The position numbers and the translations under genes were made by a program. Shown here in pieces: positions 8,917 to 18,226 of a stretch of DNA of 64,000 bases (its first letter is position 1; every line of letters starts with the position of its first letter). The stretch is from Haematospirillum jordaniae (GTDB taxonomy: Bacteria > Pseudomonadota > Alphaproteobacteria > Rhodospirillales > Rhodospirillaceae), in the NCBI RefSeq assembly GCF_001611975.1, contig NZ_CP014525.1, positions 240,001 through 304,000 on the forward strand, written 5' to 3'. Under the pieces are notes generated by a model. It searched no databases. It was not told where the DNA came from and saw only the letters and a list, made by a program, of their open reading frames with translations.

Positions 8917-10104
8917 ATGACTGAATCTGTGGTTATTCTGGGGGGAACGCGAACCGCGATTGGCACCTTTGGCGGTTCGCTCAAGGAATGGACGCCATGT
9001 GATCTCGGGGCACTGGTGATTAGGGAAGCCCTGACACGAACGGCCATTGCACCCACAGATGTCGGGCATGTGGTCATGGGGCATATTATCCCGACTGAAC
9101 CACGGGATATGTACGTCTCCCGCGTGGCTGCCTGCAAGGGCGGGATTCCGGACTATGTCCCGGCCATGACCGTCAATCGCCTGTGTGGGTCGGGCCTGCA
9201 GGCGATCTTGTCCGCAGCGCACTTTATTATACTGGGTGACTGCCAAATCGCCGTTGCCGGTGGCACAGAGGTGATGAGCCGGGGCAGCTACATACTGCCG
9301 GCCGCGCGTTGGGGTGCCCGCATGGGCGACAGTACCATGGTCGATATGATGACAGGTGCCCTGACAGACCCATTTGGCAATGGCCACATGGGGGTAACAG
9401 CAGAAAATGTCGCGGCAGCACACTCGATCAGCCGTGATGAACAGGATTGTTTTGCCGCAGAAAGTCACCGTCGGGCAGCACACGCCATCACATCCGGTTT
9501 CTTTAAAAGTCAAATTGCTCCCGTAACCATAAAAACGCGGGGCAAGGAAACAGTATTTGATACAGATGAGCATGTTCGCCCCGACACGACTCTGGCCAGC
9601 CTTGCAAAGCTAAAGACCCTTTTTCGCGAGGGCGGCTCTGTCACCGCTGGAAATGCATCAGGCATCAACGATGGCGCGGCTGCCCTTGTCCTGATGGCAG
9701 AGCGCGAGGCATCGGCCCGCAAGCTCACCCCCATGGCCCGGATTGTCAGCTATGGTCACGCGGGGGTCGATCCGTCCCTCATGGGAATAGGACCGGTTCC
9801 CGCCAGCATGATCGCCCTGAAAAAGGCCGGTCTTGCGGTGTCCGATCTGGACCTGGTTGAATCCAACGAGGCCTTTGCCGCACAAGCCTGTGCTGTGAAC
9901 CAGAAGCTTGGCCTAGACCCAGAGAAAGTGAACCCCGACGGCGGGGCTATTTCCTTGGGTCATCCTGTTGGCGCAACCGGTGCCATACTGGTTATAAAAG
10001 CCATATACGCCCTGCACCGTACCGGTGGGCGTTATGCCCTGGTGACAATGTGTATCGGCGGCGGGCAAGGCATTGCACTCACCTTGGAACGTATGGGTGA
10101 TTGA
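8917..10104 (+). CDS. Acetyl-CoA C-acetyltransferase (thiolase)
   Basis: A 395-residue thiolase. The nucleophilic Cys is C90 in NRLCGSG; the other catalytic residues are H349 in LGHPVGATGA and C379 in CIGGGQG, and NEAFAAQ is the conserved active-site loop. This is the biosynthetic/acetoacetyl-CoA type: it condenses two acetyl-CoA or cleaves acetoacetyl-CoA. It might feed PHB synthesis or ketone and isoleucine breakdown. No phaB, phaC or fadB lies beside it, so the pathway is not fixed by context. GGGGAGGG lies about 5 nt upstream of the ATG. A strong bidirectional terminator follows directly. Confidence 0.93.
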   Translation: MTESVVILGGTRTAIGTFGGSLKEWTPCDLGALVIREALTRTAIAPTDVGHVVMGHIIPTEPRDMYVSRVAACKGGIPDYVPAMTVNRLCGSGLQAILSAAHFIILGDCQIAVAGGTEVMSRGSYILPAARWGARMGDSTMVDMMTGALTDPFGNGHMGVTAENVAAAHSISRDEQDCFAAESHRRAAHAITSGFFKSQIAPVTIKTRGKETVFDTDEHVRPDTTLASLAKLKTLFREGGSVTAGNASGINDGAAALVLMAEREASARKLTPMARIVSYGHAGVDPSLMGIGPVPASMIALKKAGLAVSDLDLVESNEAFAAQACAVNQKLGLDPEKVNPDGGAISLGHPVGATGAILVIKAIYALHRTGGRYALVTMCIGGGQGIALTLERMGD

Positions 10105-10107
10105 TAT

Positions 10108-10153
10108 AAAAAAAACACCGCGTCTGGATAGAAAACAGACGCGGTGTTTTTTT
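10108..10153. terminator. Bidirectional terminator between thiolase gene and tRNA
   Basis: Perfect long stem with A-run and T-run: aaaaaacaccgcgtctg to 10126 and cagacgcggtgttttttt from 10136, with a 9-nt loop. It ends both the plus-strand thiolase transcript and the minus-strand tRNA transcript. Its right-hand T-run ends at 10153, inside the encoded CCA complement of the tRNA. Confidence 0.93.
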
Positions 10154-10229
10154 GGTAGGCCCGGAGGGACTTGAACCCCCAACCAGACCGTTATGAGCGG
10201 TCGGCTCTGACCAATTGAGCTACAGGCCC
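10153..10229 (-). tRNA. tRNA with CAT anticodon, probably tRNA-Ile2 (lysidine-modified)
   Basis: The minus strand folds as a complete 77-nt tRNA including an encoded CCA. The acceptor stem is GGGCCTG/CGGGCCT with discriminator A. The D arm is GCTC-AATTGGTCA-GAGC, the anticodon stem is GACCG/CGGTC with loop CTCATAA (anticodon CAT), and the T arm is GGGGG-TTCAAGT-CCCTC. A CAT anticodon can be initiator Met, elongator Met or Ile2. The initiator is excluded because position 1 pairs and the GGG/CCC anticodon-stem signature is missing. The acceptor GGGCC resembles alphaproteobacterial Ile2, while elongator Met genes usually start GGCGG, so Ile2 is preferred but not proven. Confidence 0.9.
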
Positions 10230-10438
10230 CCGAAATGTTGCCAGACAGCCCTGTAATGGACTACCTGCGCAGGGGAGGTTCGTATATAGCATTTCCCGGC
10301 AAAGGAAAAGCCAGAACCTTTAATTTTTGCATGTCTGCGGAAAATCCGGGGAAATGGTCCCCTCTTTTTGTGGACAGTTTCACGGGTTTGTCCACACTGT
10401 ATCAGAGTGCACTTGATCAGGCAGCGCGACGATACCCG

Positions 10439-13309
10439 ATGACCGATCCCTATGCATCGCTCCCGGCCGTTGTTGACCTGCCCCGGCGACATGGGATTCT
10501 CAATGTGGCCTGGGGCGGTTTTCTGGCTGTCCTGTCGGCATTGGTTGGCTGGCTGATATGGCTGGCTCATGAAGGCGTGGATCAAGCAAAAACAAGCACA
10601 GATCTGTATGCACGCAATCATATTGATACAGAAATCACAGAACTCCGTCGGGGTCAGGAACGTCTGATACGTGACTACAGCCTGTGGAGTGACGCATGGG
10701 AGAAACTCTTCCTGCTCCCCGATCCGGAATGGATCCGGGATAATTTCGGGCAAGAGTTGAACAGCACATGGGGGGTAAGCCGGGTCTTCATCGTTTATGG
10801 CAGCGGCCCCATCTCGGAAATCAAGCAGGGAATCCCTGAGCTTATGTTTACCGAAGATGACCCGCTGCTGCATTCGGTATGGGAAACCGCATCCGCTGTC
10901 CGTGAAGCATCGGCCTTAAGTGGCACACACCGCCAAGCCAGCCAGTTCTTTAGCTCAACAGGAACCGCTTGGATTCTGGCAGCAGGCATCCTCTCCAACC
11001 CGGAACCCCTGCCCCGGGATGCCCGGCTTGAAGCTATGCCTGTCTTGGTGATGGCTCGTGCCTTGGACTCCCGATGGATCGACGGCATTGTCCGTAAAAT
11101 CGGACTCAGCAGCCTCTCCATTATTCCCGCATCCATGGGGCATGAAACCCTGGATGATAAAGACACAAGCATGGTTCCACTGTATGGGACACCGGGTCAG
11201 TCTGTTGCATGGTTACGCTTTACAACGAATCAATCGCCCCTGTTTTATCTGGCGCGCCGAATCAGCCTGATCAGCTTCGGTCTTCTCTTGGCTATTGCCT
11301 TGGGACTTATACTGCATCTGCGAACAACGGTATTGACGCGATCAGCCCTACGCCTAAACACACGCCTGATAGAAGAGCTGGGGTCCAGACAGTATCAAGA
11401 ACACACGCCTCTTGATAAAGAGGCAGCATATGAGGAAGAGGACACCCTCACCGAAGATTCAAGGAATGGCCACACCACAACCACGGACGTGCCAGAAAGT
11501 AGCCATGGCATAGCCAATGGCTATGTCCTTATCGGGTATTCCGGAAACATTCGCGGTGCAGATTCCGGGGCCTGCTCCCTATTCGGGTATAAAAATGGGG
11601 AATTAGACGGAGTACCGGTATCAACGCTCCTGCTTACAGACAATGGTACATTCTCAGTCTCCATGGAATCTGGCGCAACAGAACAGGGACCACGCACACG
11701 AAGAGCCAAGGCATTGCACAAAAGCGGCACCGTCCTGCCCGTTGACCTGACAATCTCCCATCCAGATGATGATCACGACAGTCTTCATATTCTGATCAGC
11801 CCTCGCTCTGCTGATAAGGATCTGGCCGAGAAATTCCTTTTCATGATCAATCTCCTCCCCGCAGGTATTCTTGTTCACCGTAATCTCAAGCCATTGTTTG
11901 CCAACCAAGCCTTCATGGATATGGTTGGACTGGACAGCATGGAAGACCTGCCTACACCCGGGATCCAGGCCGATACTCTGATGCCAATGGGTCAGAACCA
12001 CCAAGATGATGACGATGGCAAAACACTGACCACGTCTTTCGAAACACTTTATCGTCAAAATGATGGCTCAACACTGCGCGTGCGCACAACCAGCTTCCCC
12101 GTGCTGTGGGATGGAGACACGGCAATATGCACACTTATGATAGATATCACAGGTGAGCATGCCCTGCGCAGTCTACAGGAAAAGACTCTCTTCCGGCTTC
12201 AGCAAATCATAGACACGACCGAGGAGGGCTATATTCGCCTCGATACAGATGACTTAATCGTGGAAACAAACAACAAGACACGGTCCATCTTGGGGTATCA
12301 GCCCGATGACATGCAAGGGCGCCCGATTACGCTCTTCATGACCCAAGAATCGCGCAACAGCCTGAATGGCGATGTCTTGCTGGAGAAAGCAGAAACACAC
12401 CGCCGCCATACGCTGGAGTTCGTCAGCCATGATGGAGATGTTATTCCCCTCGATGTCTCAGCATCAATTCTGACTGAAAATGATGGCACCCGATCTGGAT
12501 CATTCGTATTCTTCCGGGATATCAGACAGACCCTTGCCTACGAGCAGGCGCTGATTGACGCCCGGGAAACAGCAGACCGGGCAAACCGGGCGAAATCTGA
12601 CTTTCTATCCCGCATGAGTCACGAGCTACGAACACCGCTGAATGCTATTATTGGCTTTTCGCAGCTTATGGAAAGCAGCAAGTCCGAAACCCTGAGCGAC
12701 AGGCAGAGAAGCTGGTTGTCGCATATTCACCAATCCGGCAAATTATTGCTGACTCTGATTGATGAAATCCTCGACCTAGCCCGCATTGAAAGTGGCCAAC
12801 TGACATTGGATATCGGTCGAGTTGAGCCATCCAGGGTCATCAAGGAATGCATGGGACTCACTGACACTATAGCGCGTGAATTTGGCGTTCAGGTTATCGC
12901 AGCTCCCGAAACGGAAAAAGCTCCTGTCGTGCTGGCCGATGCACTCAGAATGCGACAAATCCTGCTGAATCTCGTCAGCAATGCCATCAAGTACAACAAG
13001 GCTGGAGGCAGTGTTACGATTGGCTACTCCGAAGAATCTCCAGATGGTTATGTCCGGATCACGGTAACAGACACCGGCACCGGTCTTCCCGAAGAGCGCA
13101 GGGCAGATATATTCCAACCCTTCAATCGCTTGGGACAAGAGAGTGGTCCGATACAGGGAACGGGGATAGGGCTTTCAATTACGGGCCTGCTGGTCAAAAA
13201 AATGGGCGGCACCATCGATTTCACCAGTACGGTCGGTACAGGCAGCACATTCTGGTTTGATCTCCCGGCAGCCGAAGCAACAAAGAAAGAAATCACCAAG
13301 GAAGTCTGA
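10439..13309 (+). CDS. Membrane-bound sensor histidine kinase with CHASE4-like sensor and several PAS domains
   Basis: From the ATG at 10439 the protein is 956 residues; the frame is open back to 10235 but the upstream part is unlike coding sequence for this family and lacks good starts, so the exact start is uncertain. A first membrane segment is at about 25-45. A periplasmic region of about 230 residues follows, with the RLIRDYSLWSDAWEKL pattern of a CHASE4-like sensor. A second membrane segment (SLISFGLLLAIALGLIL) follows. The cytoplasmic part has up to three PAS domains, then HisKA with SHELRTP (phospho-acceptor near H728). HATPase_c follows, with NAIKYN (N box), DTGTGLP (G1) and GTGIGLS (G2). 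There is no receiver domain, and no response regulator adjoins it, so its partner is unknown. The signal is not predictable from sequence. Confidence 0.9.
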   Translation: MTDPYASLPAVVDLPRRHGILNVAWGGFLAVLSALVGWLIWLAHEGVDQAKTSTDLYARNHIDTEITELRRGQERLIRDYSLWSDAWEKLFLLPDPEWIRDNFGQELNSTWGVSRVFIVYGSGPISEIKQGIPELMFTEDDPLLHSVWETASAVREASALSGTHRQASQFFSSTGTAWILAAGILSNPEPLPRDARLEAMPVLVMARALDSRWIDGIVRKIGLSSLSIIPASMGHETLDDKDTSMVPLYGTPGQSVAWLRFTTNQSPLFYLARRISLISFGLLLAIALGLILHLRTTVLTRSALRLNTRLIEELGSRQYQEHTPLDKEAAYEEEDTLTEDSRNGHTTTTDVPESSHGIANGYVLIGYSGNIRGADSGACSLFGYKNGELDGVPVSTLLLTDNGTFSVSMESGATEQGPRTRRAKALHKSGTVLPVDLTISHPDDDHDSLHILISPRSADKDLAEKFLFMINLLPAGILVHRNLKPLFANQAFMDMVGLDSMEDLPTPGIQADTLMPMGQNHQDDDDGKTLTTSFETLYRQNDGSTLRVRTTSFPVLWDGDTAICTLMIDITGEHALRSLQEKTLFRLQQIIDTTEEGYIRLDTDDLIVETNNKTRSILGYQPDDMQGRPITLFMTQESRNSLNGDVLLEKAETHRRHTLEFVSHDGDVIPLDVSASILTENDGTRSGSFVFFRDIRQTLAYEQALIDARETADRANRAKSDFLSRMSHELRTPLNAIIGFSQLMESSKSETLSDRQRSWLSHIHQSGKLLLTLIDEILDLARIESGQLTLDIGRVEPSRVIKECMGLTDTIAREFGVQVIAAPETEKAPVVLADALRMRQILLNLVSNAIKYNKAGGSVTIGYSEESPDGYVRITVTDTGTGLPEERRADIFQPFNRLGQESGPIQGTGIGLSITGLLVKKMGGTIDFTSTVGTGSTFWFDLPAAEATKKEITKEV

Positions 13310-13333
13310 GCGGATGATTAGCCCATAGCACAT

Positions 13334-13364
13334 AAAAAAGGCCGCCTCACGAGCGGCCTTTTTA
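13334..13364. terminator. Bidirectional terminator between the sensor kinase and rpoD
   Basis: aaaaaaggccgc (13334-13345) pairs with gcggccttttta (13353-13364), giving a G+C-rich stem with a 7-nt loop, A-run on the left and T-run on the right. It lies between convergent genes and can end both transcripts. Confidence 0.92.
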
Positions 13365-13380
13365 TTAACACCAGAACAGA

Positions 13381-15396
13381 TCAACCATCCAGGAAGCTAC
13401 GCAGCTTGCGTGAGCGGGACGGATGCTTGAGCTTGCGCAGGGCCTTGGCTTCGATCTGCCTGATACGCTCACGGGTAACACTGAACTGCTGACCAACTTC
13501 CTCCAGCGTATGATCGGTATTCATACCAATCCCGAAACGCATACGGAGCACTCTTTCCTCACGCGCAGTCAGGGTTGAGAGGATACGCGTGCAGGTCTCA
13601 CGCAGATTGGAGTTGATTGCAGCATCCAAGGGCTGAACCGCGTTCTTGTCCTCGATAAAGTCACCCAGATGGCTGTCTTCCTCATCACCAATAGGAGTTT
13701 CCAGAGAAATCGGCTCCTTGGCGATCTTCAGGACCTTGCGGACCTTTTCCAGCGGCATCTGCAGCTTTTCCGCCAGTTCTTCCGGTGTTGGTTCGCGACC
13801 GATCTCATGCAACATCTGGCGACTTGTACGGACCAGCTTGTTGATGGTTTCAATCATGTGAACCGGTATACGGATCGTCCGCGCCTGGTCAGCAATAGAA
13901 CGGGTAATAGCCTGACGAATCCACCATGTTGCATAGGTGGAGAACTTGTACCCACGGCGGTACTCGAACTTGTCCACAGCCTTCATAAGGCCAATGTTGC
14001 CTTCCTGGATCAAATCCAAGAACTGAAGGCCACGGTTTGTGTATTTCTTGGCAATGGAAATAACCAGGCGAAGGTTGGCCTCGATCATTTCCTTTTTGGC
14101 CTTGCTGGCTTCCCGCTCACCCTTCTGGACTGTCTGGACAATACGGCGGAACTCAAAAATAGGCTGGCGCGCCTCGGCAGAGATAACCGCAATCGCTTCC
14201 CTGATTCTAACAATCTCGGCAGAATGCTTACCGATAAAGTCTTTCCAGCCTTTTCCACTTCGGCTCGCGATGATTTCCAGCCACTGGGGATCCATTTCGG
14301 CCCCATAGTAAGCATCAAGGAAGTCCTCGCGCTTGATCTTGCAGTCTAGGGCAACGCGCAGAAGCTTGCCTTCCAGCATCATCAGGCGTTTGTTGAGGTC
14401 ATTCAGGTGGCCAACAAGATATTCAATACGGGCGTTGTTGAGATGAACGCCCTCCATCATCTTGACCAGCTCGGACCTCTGCTTCTCGAACTTTTTCTCC
14501 AGGGCTGCCGGCACATCTTCCCCGGCCGTGATATGGCCCAGACGCTGGTCCTGAACCTTTCTCATCTTCTGATAGGCTTGGGCAATTGTTTCAAATGACT
14601 GAAGAATAACGGGCAGCAACTCAGCTTCCATAGCGGAAAGGCTGATGCTGGCTTCTTCTATGTCTCCGTCAACATCACCTTCGGCAGAAGCATCAATGCC
14701 ATCAGGCTCCGCCTCGTCTGTCTCATCATCAGAGCCAGGCTCTTCCTTGGCCTTGCGATGGTCCTTGACCGGAACAGCAAGCTCCTCACCTCTGTCTCCG
14801 ACCACAGGAGAGTCTTCTTCCTCCTCTCCCATCTCGTCACCAACACCGGGCTCTGTGCCATACGTCGTTTCCAGATCAATGATGTCACGCAACATCATCT
14901 TTCCTTCCACCAAGGCATCATGCCAGTCCAGCAAGGCTGCGATGGTCAGGGGGCTTTCGCAGATCCCGCCGATCATCATCTCACGCCCGGCCTCAATACG
15001 CTTGGCAATGGCGATTTCACCCTCGCGGGACAAAAGCTCAACAGATCCCATCTCGCGCAGGTACATCCGCACGGGATCGTCAGTACGCCCCAGTTCGTCT
15101 TCGGATACATTACCGGCGGAATCGTCGGTTTCGTTGCCGCTGACTTCCTCTTCCTCGTTCTCAACAATGTTGATGCCGATATCCGACAGCATCGACATGG
15201 TATCTTCGATTTGTTCCGAGGAAAAATCATCCGAAGGCAATGCCGCATTCAGCTCATCATAGGTGATGAACCCACGCTCCTTGCCCTTTGCCACCAGTTT
15301 CCTGACAGCTGTATTAAGAGAATCGAGCAAAGGCCCGTCCTGAACCTCATCCGTGGTTTCAGGGGTTTCTGTTTCAGCGGCAGCTTTTGTTGCCAT
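13381..15396 (-). CDS. rpoD: Primary RNA polymerase sigma factor RpoD (sigma-70)
   Basis: A 671-residue group 1 sigma factor. Region 1.1 occupies about residues 20-90 (LVAKGKERGFITYDELN). Region 1.2 begins at TDDPVRMYLREMGS. A long non-conserved region (about 170-300) is unusually acidic, with runs of Glu and Asp. Region 2 is recognised by NLRLVISIAKKYTNRGLQ and FSTYATWWIRQAITR, which melt and bind the -10 element. Region 3 contains IRIPVHMIETINKL. Region 4.2 contains VTRERIRQIEAKALRKLKHP, which contacts the -35 element. It is the last gene of yqeY-dnaG-rpoD on the minus strand, 105 bp after dnaG, as in many alphaproteobacteria. Confidence 0.98.
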   Translation of the reverse strand: MATKAAAETETPETTDEVQDGPLLDSLNTAVRKLVAKGKERGFITYDELNAALPSDDFSSEQIEDTMSMLSDIGINIVENEEEEVSGNETDDSAGNVSEDELGRTDDPVRMYLREMGSVELLSREGEIAIAKRIEAGREMMIGGICESPLTIAALLDWHDALVEGKMMLRDIIDLETTYGTEPGVGDEMGEEEEDSPVVGDRGEELAVPVKDHRKAKEEPGSDDETDEAEPDGIDASAEGDVDGDIEEASISLSAMEAELLPVILQSFETIAQAYQKMRKVQDQRLGHITAGEDVPAALEKKFEKQRSELVKMMEGVHLNNARIEYLVGHLNDLNKRLMMLEGKLLRVALDCKIKREDFLDAYYGAEMDPQWLEIIASRSGKGWKDFIGKHSAEIVRIREAIAVISAEARQPIFEFRRIVQTVQKGEREASKAKKEMIEANLRLVISIAKKYTNRGLQFLDLIQEGNIGLMKAVDKFEYRRGYKFSTYATWWIRQAITRSIADQARTIRIPVHMIETINKLVRTSRQMLHEIGREPTPEELAEKLQMPLEKVRKVLKIAKEPISLETPIGDEEDSHLGDFIEDKNAVQPLDAAINSNLRETCTRILSTLTAREERVLRMRFGIGMNTDHTLEEVGQQFSVTRERIRQIEAKALRKLKHPSRSRKLRSFLDG

Positions 15397-15501
15397 GCCC
15401 GTTCTCTCTCCTCAAAATACGTACGGACATGCACCCAAGGCACACATCCCGGTCCTTCTGACCATCCTGTTCCATAACATCCCGCATCATCCGGATGATG
15501 C

Positions 15502-17346
15502 TCAATCCTCTACAGAGGCTCTTTCATGTTTTTTCAAGGCAATAAAAACATCAAGAGCCTCCAGGGTTGGATTGTCACCAAGCCGCTCAACCGCACGACC
15601 AATATCCACCTTCAAATCCCTGCCCCGGGATAACCCGAACGTGTGCTCCCACCCGTCCAAGGCGGCCTGACTGTCAGCGACCGGACGGCTGAATGCCGCA
15701 TGGAGAAAAACATTCGACGCAAGGAGGGACTCCAGAACATCACCAAATCCCTCATCGTGTAGTTGGCGTCTCAGACCATGGAAGTCAAGACCTGACTGAC
15801 GGGAAAGCAGCAGTAAAACCGCACCTCGAAGCGTATCAAGGGACTGTTCCGGGAAATCCAGAAGCCCCAGACGCTCTCCCACACTGTCAAAAAGGTCAGG
15901 ATGGGTAATGAGCGTAACCATCAAAATACGCCGCCGCAAGGCCTCCGCAGCATCCGGTGCCGGCGGGGCCAGAATCATACCACCCCCGGCGGATGGCAAC
16001 GGAGCCGCCCAGCGCGGCTGCGATTCGCCCCCCCTGGAAGAGAAAGCACCCGCCGGACGCACCTTGCCCGCCACACGACGACCTGCTTGGCGAAACAGGT
16101 TCCATTGGCGGTCACGGAAGGCCTGGCGGTAATGCTGTTGGACACTGCGATCCCCAATATGACGTACCAGCTCTTCCAGATGGGCTTCCAGACCAGCCCT
16201 TCGTTCCGGTGTATCCAGCGACCGCCCTTCCAACGCCTTGTCCCATAAAACATCCAGCAGGGAACGAGATACCGCAAGCCTTGCACAAACTGATCTGGCT
16301 CCCTCGTCCCGCAACAGGTCGTCAGGATCCCGCCCCATCGGAAGCATGACAAAACGCAGGGACTTCCCCGGCTTCAGAAGGGGCAAGGCACGGTCGGCAG
16401 CACGGGCCGCAGCCCGTTGCCCGGCGCTGTCACCATCCATACACAGGACAGGCTCGTCGGACAGTCGCCACAACGACTCAATCTGGGCCTCCGTCAGCGC
16501 TGTCCCCAACGGAGCAACAGAATGAGGGATGCCTGCCCGGTGCAGGGCAATAACATCCATATAGCCCTCGGCAACAATGATCTCCCCACCTCGGGCCGCA
16601 GCCTCACGGGCACGGGACAGGTTGTAGAGAACCTGCCCCTTGTGGAAAACTGGCGTTTCGGGGCTATTCATATATTTGGGCTGCCCGTCACCCAAGGTTC
16701 GACCGCCAAAGGCAATAACCCGCCCCCGCCGGTCTGTGATCGGAAACATGACCCGTTCCCGGAAATAACCAACCACGGCACCGGAATCCAAGCGGCGAAG
16801 CAAACCGGCCTCGATCATCTGGTCTTCGGTTATTCCGTTCCCGAGCAAGGCGGTTTGCAACTCCACCCCACTAGGGGCCCAGCCCAGACGAAATGTTTGG
16901 ATGACCTCGTCATCAAGACCCCGCCGACGAAGGTAATCAAGCCCCCCACGACCAGATGGCATGAAAAGGGATCGCTGGAAAAAGTGGCAGGCGGCCTCGT
17001 TGATGTCCAGAATGCCCGCGTGCTGACGTGCAGCTTCCATTTCCCGCGGATCGGGACGCGGCACCTCAAGACCAGCCTGCGCCGCCAACTTTTCTACAGC
17101 CTCAGGGAAAGTCAGGTGTGCCGTTTCCATTTCAAAGGAAATGATGTCGCCGTGCGCCCCACACCCAAAACAGTGATAAAAGCCCTTGTCGTCATTGACG
17201 GTAAAGGAAGGAGTCCTCTCCCTGTGGAAAGGGCAAAGACCAATATGCTCGCGCCCACGACGGACCAAACGAACCCGATGCCCAACCACAACCGAAGCCG
17301 GCAGCCGGGCACGAAGCTCATCAAGGAACTGCGGGGGCAAAGCCAT
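15502..17346 (-). CDS. dnaG: DNA primase DnaG
   Basis: DnaG makes the RNA primers for lagging-strand replication. The protein is 614 residues, a normal length. The N-terminal CHC2 zinc ribbon uses C38, H41, C59 and C62 (LCPFHRE and CFGCG). The TOPRIM catalytic core has EGYMD and the metal-binding DGDSAG motif, preceded by the RNA-polymerase-like basic region RVMFPITDRRGRVIAFGGR. The C-terminal 150 residues form the helicase-binding domain, which is the least conserved part. It starts 41 bp after yqeY and is followed by rpoD, forming the macromolecular-synthesis cluster. Confidence 0.97.
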   Translation of the reverse strand: MALPPQFLDELRARLPASVVVGHRVRLVRRGREHIGLCPFHRERTPSFTVNDDKGFYHCFGCGAHGDIISFEMETAHLTFPEAVEKLAAQAGLEVPRPDPREMEAARQHAGILDINEAACHFFQRSLFMPSGRGGLDYLRRRGLDDEVIQTFRLGWAPSGVELQTALLGNGITEDQMIEAGLLRRLDSGAVVGYFRERVMFPITDRRGRVIAFGGRTLGDGQPKYMNSPETPVFHKGQVLYNLSRAREAAARGGEIIVAEGYMDVIALHRAGIPHSVAPLGTALTEAQIESLWRLSDEPVLCMDGDSAGQRAAARAADRALPLLKPGKSLRFVMLPMGRDPDDLLRDEGARSVCARLAVSRSLLDVLWDKALEGRSLDTPERRAGLEAHLEELVRHIGDRSVQQHYRQAFRDRQWNLFRQAGRRVAGKVRPAGAFSSRGGESQPRWAAPLPSAGGGMILAPPAPDAAEALRRRILMVTLITHPDLFDSVGERLGLLDFPEQSLDTLRGAVLLLLSRQSGLDFHGLRRQLHDEGFGDVLESLLASNVFLHAAFSRPVADSQAALDGWEHTFGLSRGRDLKVDIGRAVERLGDNPTLEALDVFIALKKHERASVED

Positions 17347-17387
17347 GGGTCACGCACACCCGTCATAATAATGGAAAGAACACACGG

Positions 17388-17843
17388 TCAGGACAAGGCA
17401 GCCTTGACAGCCTGGCTGGCCTTGCCAAAGTCCATACGACCGGCAAACTTCTCACGCAGGGCCGTCATAACCCGCCCCATATCCTTGATGCCACTGGCTC
17501 CCAGCTCCTGAACAGTCACGGCAATAGCTTCACGCGTTGCTGCTTCATCCATCTGCACGGGTAGGAAACGTTCAATAATGGCTATTTCCTCCTGCTCCTG
17601 CTCCGCAAGCTCCAGCCGCCCACCTTGCTCATACAGGTTGATGCTCTCACGTCGCTGCTTGATCATGGACTGCAGCATCTGCAAGATTTCCTCTTCAGGA
17701 ATCCCTTCACCCAGACCACGGGTCCGGGCCGCGATGTCACGGTCTTTTAAAGCCGCAAGAATCAGTCGCAAGGTAGCTGATGCACGATTGTCACGTGCCT
17801 TTAACGCTTCCTTCAACGCCTCGTTCAGCCGAGTGCGCAACAT
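17388..17843 (-). CDS. GatB/YqeY domain protein
   Basis: A 151-residue protein starting MLRTRLNEALKEALKARD, typical of the stand-alone YqeY family, which resembles the tail domain of the GatB amidotransferase subunit. The ATG at 17843 has a GAGGT site 6 nt upstream; an in-frame start further upstream (17888) is unsupported. Conserved features are ASATLRLILAALKDRDIAAR and the C-terminal MGRVMTALREKFAGRMDFGKAS. The biochemical role is not established; the fold suggests tRNA or protein binding. It is first in the yqeY-dnaG-rpoD run and divergent from carA, a conserved arrangement in alphaproteobacteria. Confidence 0.93.
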   Translation of the reverse strand: MLRTRLNEALKEALKARDNRASATLRLILAALKDRDIAARTRGLGEGIPEEEILQMLQSMIKQRRESINLYEQGGRLELAEQEQEEIAIIERFLPVQMDEAATREAIAVTVQELGASGIKDMGRVMTALREKFAGRMDFGKASQAVKAALS

Positions 17844-18000
17844 GGATGACCTCAAATACAGTTTGTCATGAATATCTCGAATCCGCACAGACTAGACGAG
17901 TGTGAACGCCTTGGCAAATGCTGTCCGCAACAAGGAGCCACCATGGCCTTGGGCATACCGGCAACACAGAGTCAGAAGCCTTGCTCCGCACTGTATTGAA

Positions 18001-18029
18001 TTGACAAGAGACAAAACCAGATGTATTTA
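18001..18029 (+). promoter_or_regulatory. Candidate sigma-70 promoter of carA
   Basis: A perfect -35 TTGACA (18001-18006), exactly 17 bp of spacer and -10 TATTTA (18024-18029). Transcription would start near 18036, leaving a leader of about 190 nt before carA. This is the most convincing signal in the 383-bp gap between yqeY and carA. The leader also contains a 12-bp palindrome gcatgatcatgc at 18131-18142. I see no gene in this gap. Confidence 0.6.
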
Positions 18030-18226
18030 CTTTTCCGTTTGCCTGCAACTGGCAGAGCGTTCCTGCACTCGGTATCCATTGGCGCTTGCTCCGACCTTCT
18101 TTCCTGAAGGTGACGGCAGTCTTTTTGTGCGCATGATCATGCAGAAACGGTCAGCCATACGCTGGCATACCTTGTATGTTCCAAAGGAGACGATCACTCC
18201 TGCGGCGCTATGAACCAGGGGATCCT

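Noticed and set aside
10235..10438. Upstream extension of the sensor kinase frame
   Set aside because: Open but begins 6 bp beyond the tRNA gene end, lacks a ribosome-binding site and precedes the first membrane helix by too much; treated as leader sequence.
16417..17511. 364-codon frame on the plus strand opposite dnaG
   Set aside because: Antisense shadow of dnaG; low-complexity translation, no recognisable domain.
17902..18213. Open frame of 103 codons upstream of carA
   Set aside because: Spans the carA promoter and leader; no ribosome-binding site and no protein-like features.
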